Source: Streptomyces marinisediminis (lineage in GTDB: Bacteria > Actinomycetota > Actinomycetes > Streptomycetales > Streptomycetaceae). From it: DNA of 64,000 nucleotides. The notes below the pieces were generated by a model. It was given only the letters and a program-made list of their open reading frames with translations. It ran no database searches and had not been told where the DNA came from. A program made the translations under genes and the position numbers. Positions 61,615 to 64,000 of this stretch are shown here, in pieces (positions within the stretch are counted from its first letter, which is position 1; every line of letters begins with the position of its first letter). The stretch covers positions 1-64,000 of the forward strand of contig NZ_JAPKFL010000014.1 in NCBI RefSeq assembly GCF_026262575.1, given 5' to 3'.

Positions 61615-62244
61615 CTAGCTCTTCGGTGCCGGCGTCTCTCGGTACAGTCCGCGCTTGGTGATGTAGCGCACGACGCCGTCCGGGACGAGATACCAGACCG
61701 GGTCCCCTTGCGCCACCCGCGCCCGGCAGTCCGTGGAGGAGATGGCGAGGGCGGGGATCTCGATGAGCGAGACGCCGCCGTCGGGCAGCCCCGGGTCGGT
61801 CAGGTGGTGGCCGGGGCGGGTGACCCCGATGAAGTGGGCCAGCGAGATCAGCTCCTCGGCGTTGCGCCAGGTGAGGATCTGTCCGAGCGCGTCGGCGCCG
61901 GTGATGAAGAACAGGTCGTCGTCCGGGTGCACGACGCGCAGGTCCCGCAGCGTGTCGATGGTGAACGTCCGCCCGGGGCGGTCGATGTCCAGACGGCTGA
62001 CCGAGAACTGCGGGTTGGAGGCGGTGGCGATGACCGTCATGAGGTAGCGGTCCTCGGCGGGCGAGACCGTCTGGTGGCTCTTCTGCCACGGCTGCCCCGT
62101 CGGCACGAAGACGACCTCGTCGAGACCGTAGCGTGCCGCGACCTCGCTGGCGGCGACCAGGTGACCGTGGTGGATGGGGTCGAACGTCCCGCCCATCACG
62201 CCGAGCCGCCGCTTGCCGGTCCCGGGCACTATGTGCTCTGCCAT
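61615..62244 (-). CDS. nadD: Nicotinate-nucleotide adenylyltransferase
   Basis: 209 aa, makes deamido-NAD from NaMN and [21 protein letters not shown] with the (H/T)xGH adenylyltransferase motif, [12 protein letters not shown], and the C-terminal [13 protein letters not shown] (ISSTxxR). ATG start. Begins the operon nadD-LCP-rsfS-phosphatase, 13 bp before the LCP gene. Confidence 0.96.
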   Translation of the reverse strand: MAEHIVPGTGKRRLGVMGGTFDPIHHGHLVAASEVAARYGLDEVVFVPTGQPWQKSHQTVSPAEDRYLMTVIATASNPQFSVSRLDIDRPGRTFTIDTLRDLRVVHPDDDLFFITGADALGQILTWRNAEELISLAHFIGVTRPGHHLTDPGLPDGGVSLIEIPALAISSTDCRARVAQGDPVWYLVPDGVVRYITKRGLYRETPAPKS

Positions 62245-62285
62245 GCGCTGACCCTAACCGCTGACCGGGCCCGCCGTCGGCCGCG

Positions 62286-62453
62286 TCAGCGGTCCCGGTT
62301 GAAGCGGGTGGTGATCCACAGCAGCGTCAGCAGGCCGAGCAGTCCGACGCCGCCGATCAGCCACGGGTTGAGGCTGGCGTGCTGGCCGCCGTGCTCGCCG
62401 CTCTGGGCCAGCAGGGTGAGGGCGGTGGCGGAGCTGGGGAGAGTCATCGTCAT
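62286..62453 (-). CDS. Small single-helix membrane protein
   Basis: 55 aa. SGEHGGQHASLNPWLIGGVGLLGLLTLLWITTRFNRDR in parts: a short Gly/His region, one membrane helix, and the conserved cytoplasmic end TTRFNRDR. ATG at 62453 with AAGG 4 nt upstream. This type is recurrent next to nadD in Streptomyces from memory. No known function. Confidence 0.8.
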   Translation of the reverse strand: MTMTLPSSATALTLLAQSGEHGGQHASLNPWLIGGVGLLGLLTLLWITTRFNRDR

Positions 62454-62619
62454 GGGACCTTGTCCGTGTGATCGGGCTGGAGGCTGACCACATGGTAAGC
62501 GGACGGGTTTCTCGCGGCGGGCGCACCCACCCCGTACGCTGGGCGCACCAGCCGTGGGGCTGGCCGGGCAGGGCCTGTGAGGGGACGGGCCGTGAGCAGA
62601 CCCGTTTCGAGGGGGCCGA

Positions 62620-63702
62620 ATGAGCGACAGCAACTCCACGACCGACGAGCGCCTGCCGGGCCGTGACCGGCGTCGTTTCCCCGGGATCTCCTCCCGGGCC
62701 TACGAACACCCCGCCGACCGTTCCGCGCTGGTCGCACTGCGCAAGCTGACCGGCTTCGACACCGTCTTCAAGGCCCTCAGCGGCCTGCTGCCCGAGCGCA
62801 GCCTGCGCCTGCTGTTCCTGTCGGACTCGGTGCGGGTCAGCGACCAGCAGTTCGCACACCTCAACGACATGCTGCGCGACGCCTGCTACATCCTGGACCT
62901 GGAGCGGGTCCCGCCGATGTACGTCACGCAGAACCCGCAGCCGGGCGCCATGTGCATCGGCCTGGACGAGCCGATCATCGTGGTGACGACCGGCCTGGTG
63001 GAGCTGCTGGACGCCGAGGAGATGCGCGCCGTCATCGGCCACGAGGTCGGGCACGCGCTGTCCGGGCACGCGGTCTACCGCACGATCCTGCTGTTCCTGA
63101 CGAGCATCGCCGTGAAGGTCGCGTGGATTCCGCTGGGGAACGTGGCGATCATGGCGCTGGTGTCGGCGCTGCGCGAGTGGTTCCGCAAGTCGGAGCTGTC
63201 GGCCGACCGGGCGGGGCTGCTCGTCGGGCAGGACCTGGCGGCGTCGATGCGCGGCCTGATGAAGATCGCGGGCGGCAACCACCTGCACGAGATGAACGTC
63301 GACGCGTTTCTCGCCCAGGCCGAGGAGTACGAGGCGGGCGGCGACCTGCGCGACTCGGTGCTGAAGATCCTCAACGTGCTGCCGCGCAGCCACCCCTTCA
63401 CCACCGTCCGGGCCGCGGAGCTGAAGAAGTGGGCGGCCAGCCGTGACTACCAGCGGCTGATGGACGGCCACTACCCGCGCCGGGACGAGGACAAGGACAC
63501 CAGCGTCTCGGACTCCCTGCGCGAGTCCGCCCAGCACTACCGCGAGTCGGTCAAGACGAGCAAGGACCCGCTGATGGGCCTCGTCCGGGACCTCGCGGGC
63601 GGCGCCGGGGACCTCGGCGGCCGGCTGCGGGACTTCGCCACGGGCGGTGCCCGCCGGGACGGCGACGGCGGCACGGACGACTCCGCGTCCCGGGAGCGGT
63701 AG
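62620..63702 (+). CDS. M48 family zinc metallopeptidase
   Basis: 360 aa. HEVGHALSGH zinc motif (about residue 141), third ligand in SELSADRAG (about 190), two hydrophobic stretches around LLFLTSIAVKVAWIPLG. Preceded by MYVTQNPQPGAMCIG and IIVVTTGLVELL typical of the HtpX/M48 fold. C-terminal 60 residues are Gly/Asp/Arg-rich. Likely membrane-associated quality control. ATG with GGGGG 5 nt upstream. Divergent from the small membrane protein. Confidence 0.9.
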   Translation: MSDSNSTTDERLPGRDRRRFPGISSRAYEHPADRSALVALRKLTGFDTVFKALSGLLPERSLRLLFLSDSVRVSDQQFAHLNDMLRDACYILDLERVPPMYVTQNPQPGAMCIGLDEPIIVVTTGLVELLDAEEMRAVIGHEVGHALSGHAVYRTILLFLTSIAVKVAWIPLGNVAIMALVSALREWFRKSELSADRAGLLVGQDLAASMRGLMKIAGGNHLHEMNVDAFLAQAEEYEAGGDLRDSVLKILNVLPRSHPFTTVRAAELKKWAASRDYQRLMDGHYPRRDEDKDTSVSDSLRESAQHYRESVKTSKDPLMGLVRDLAGGAGDLGGRLRDFATGGARRDGDGGTDDSASRER

Positions 63703-63861
63703 CCCCGCGCGAGCGGTGGCCGCCGCGCGGTGCGGGGGCGGAGGGCGGCTCGGGTGCGGGCCGCCGCCGGCCCCGCGCGGGCCGGCTCCGGCGGCCGTGC
63801 GGCGGGCCGGTTCCGGCTGCGGACCCGCGCGGGAGGCGGTCGCGGGCGGCCGCCGGCGGGG

Positions 63862-64000
63862 TCAGTCCGCCGGCCGTGGCTGGGCCGCCTCCGCGAGCGT
63901 GCCGCACACCGGGGAGCCACTGGGCCGGTCCGCGTACGGGTCGATGCCGGTCGCCTCGTCCTGGGCGACGCGCTCCCCGGCCAGCACCGGGCGCAGCCGG
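63862..64000 (-). CDS. Partial C-terminus of an unidentified protein
   Basis: Cut by the window edge. The last 46 codons read RLRPVLAGERVAQDEATGIDPYADRP..., ending AQPRPAD and TGA at 63862. Composition and codon use look coding; the segment is polar with one cysteine. No family can be named from this piece. Confidence 0.6.
   Translation of the reverse strand, partial: RLRPVLAGERVAQDEATGIDPYADRPSGSPVCGTLAEAAQPRPAD

Overview
The window is a stretch of high-GC actinobacterial chromosome, almost certainly Streptomyces or a close relative. Evidence: very high G+C with many GTG starts, 4-nt GTGA overlaps between co-directional genes, Streptomyces-type families (XRE/DUF5753 regulator with DUF397, DUF7848, DUF5133, DUF3097) and the conserved actinobacterial block hemW-hrcA-dnaJ-rsmE-HIT-phoH-ybeY-corC-era-recO-uppS-glyS-znu/zur. 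No insertion sequence, prophage, CRISPR array or biosynthetic cluster was seen. Most of the window is core housekeeping DNA.

Layout. 169-2925: ppdK. 3333-7010: an accessory island of three overlapping small minus-strand genes, a divergent XRE regulator with its DUF397 partner, a decayed second copy of that pair, and a pentapeptide-repeat protein. 7492-13582: a glycoside hydrolase convergent with dusB, then zur and znuBCA with a Zur-like operator. 13751-19927: glyS, uppS, recO, leuA with a leucine-rich leader peptide and mutually exclusive RNA pairings, and a TerB-like gene. 19932-26914: era, a Ppx/GppA protein, a truncated heme oxygenase relic, a cytidine-deaminase-like protein without its zinc site, a lipoprotein, a CorC/HlyC protein, ybeY and phoH. 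27207-32001: a DUF5133 gene, the threonine-catabolic pair kbl-tdh with a divergent LysR regulator, and a maltokinase-cap-like protein. 32043-37472: rnz, a HIT protein, rsmE, a nitronate monooxygenase-like gene, dnaJ and hrcA with a CIRCE operator. 37583-47635: an MBL-fold protein, a DUF3097 protein, hemW, rpsT, lepA, a long-chain acyl-CoA ligase, two small proteins and holA. 47649-53961: comEC, comEA, degV and a coiled-coil membrane protein. 54094-58270: leuS with its own leucine leader peptide and U-tract terminator, and two identical tRNA-Ala(GGC) genes flanking an 81-aa protein. 58383-64000: a histidine phosphatase, rsfS, an LCP/LytR_C protein, nadD, a small membrane protein, an M48 protease and the 3' end of one more gene.

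How the genes relate. Several genes serve translation: glyS, leuS, two tRNA-Ala genes, rpsT, lepA, rsmE, dusB, rsfS, era, ybeY and phoH. The two strongest regulatory observations are both leucine sensors: a leader peptide with alternative pairings before leuA (leucine synthesis) and a leader peptide with an intrinsic terminator before leuS (leucine charging). Zinc uptake sits under Zur and the hrcA-dnaJ pair under HrcA. The clearest signs of recent change are the half-deleted copy of the XRE/DUF397 pair, fused in frame by a one-base difference, and the heme oxygenase 3' fragment.
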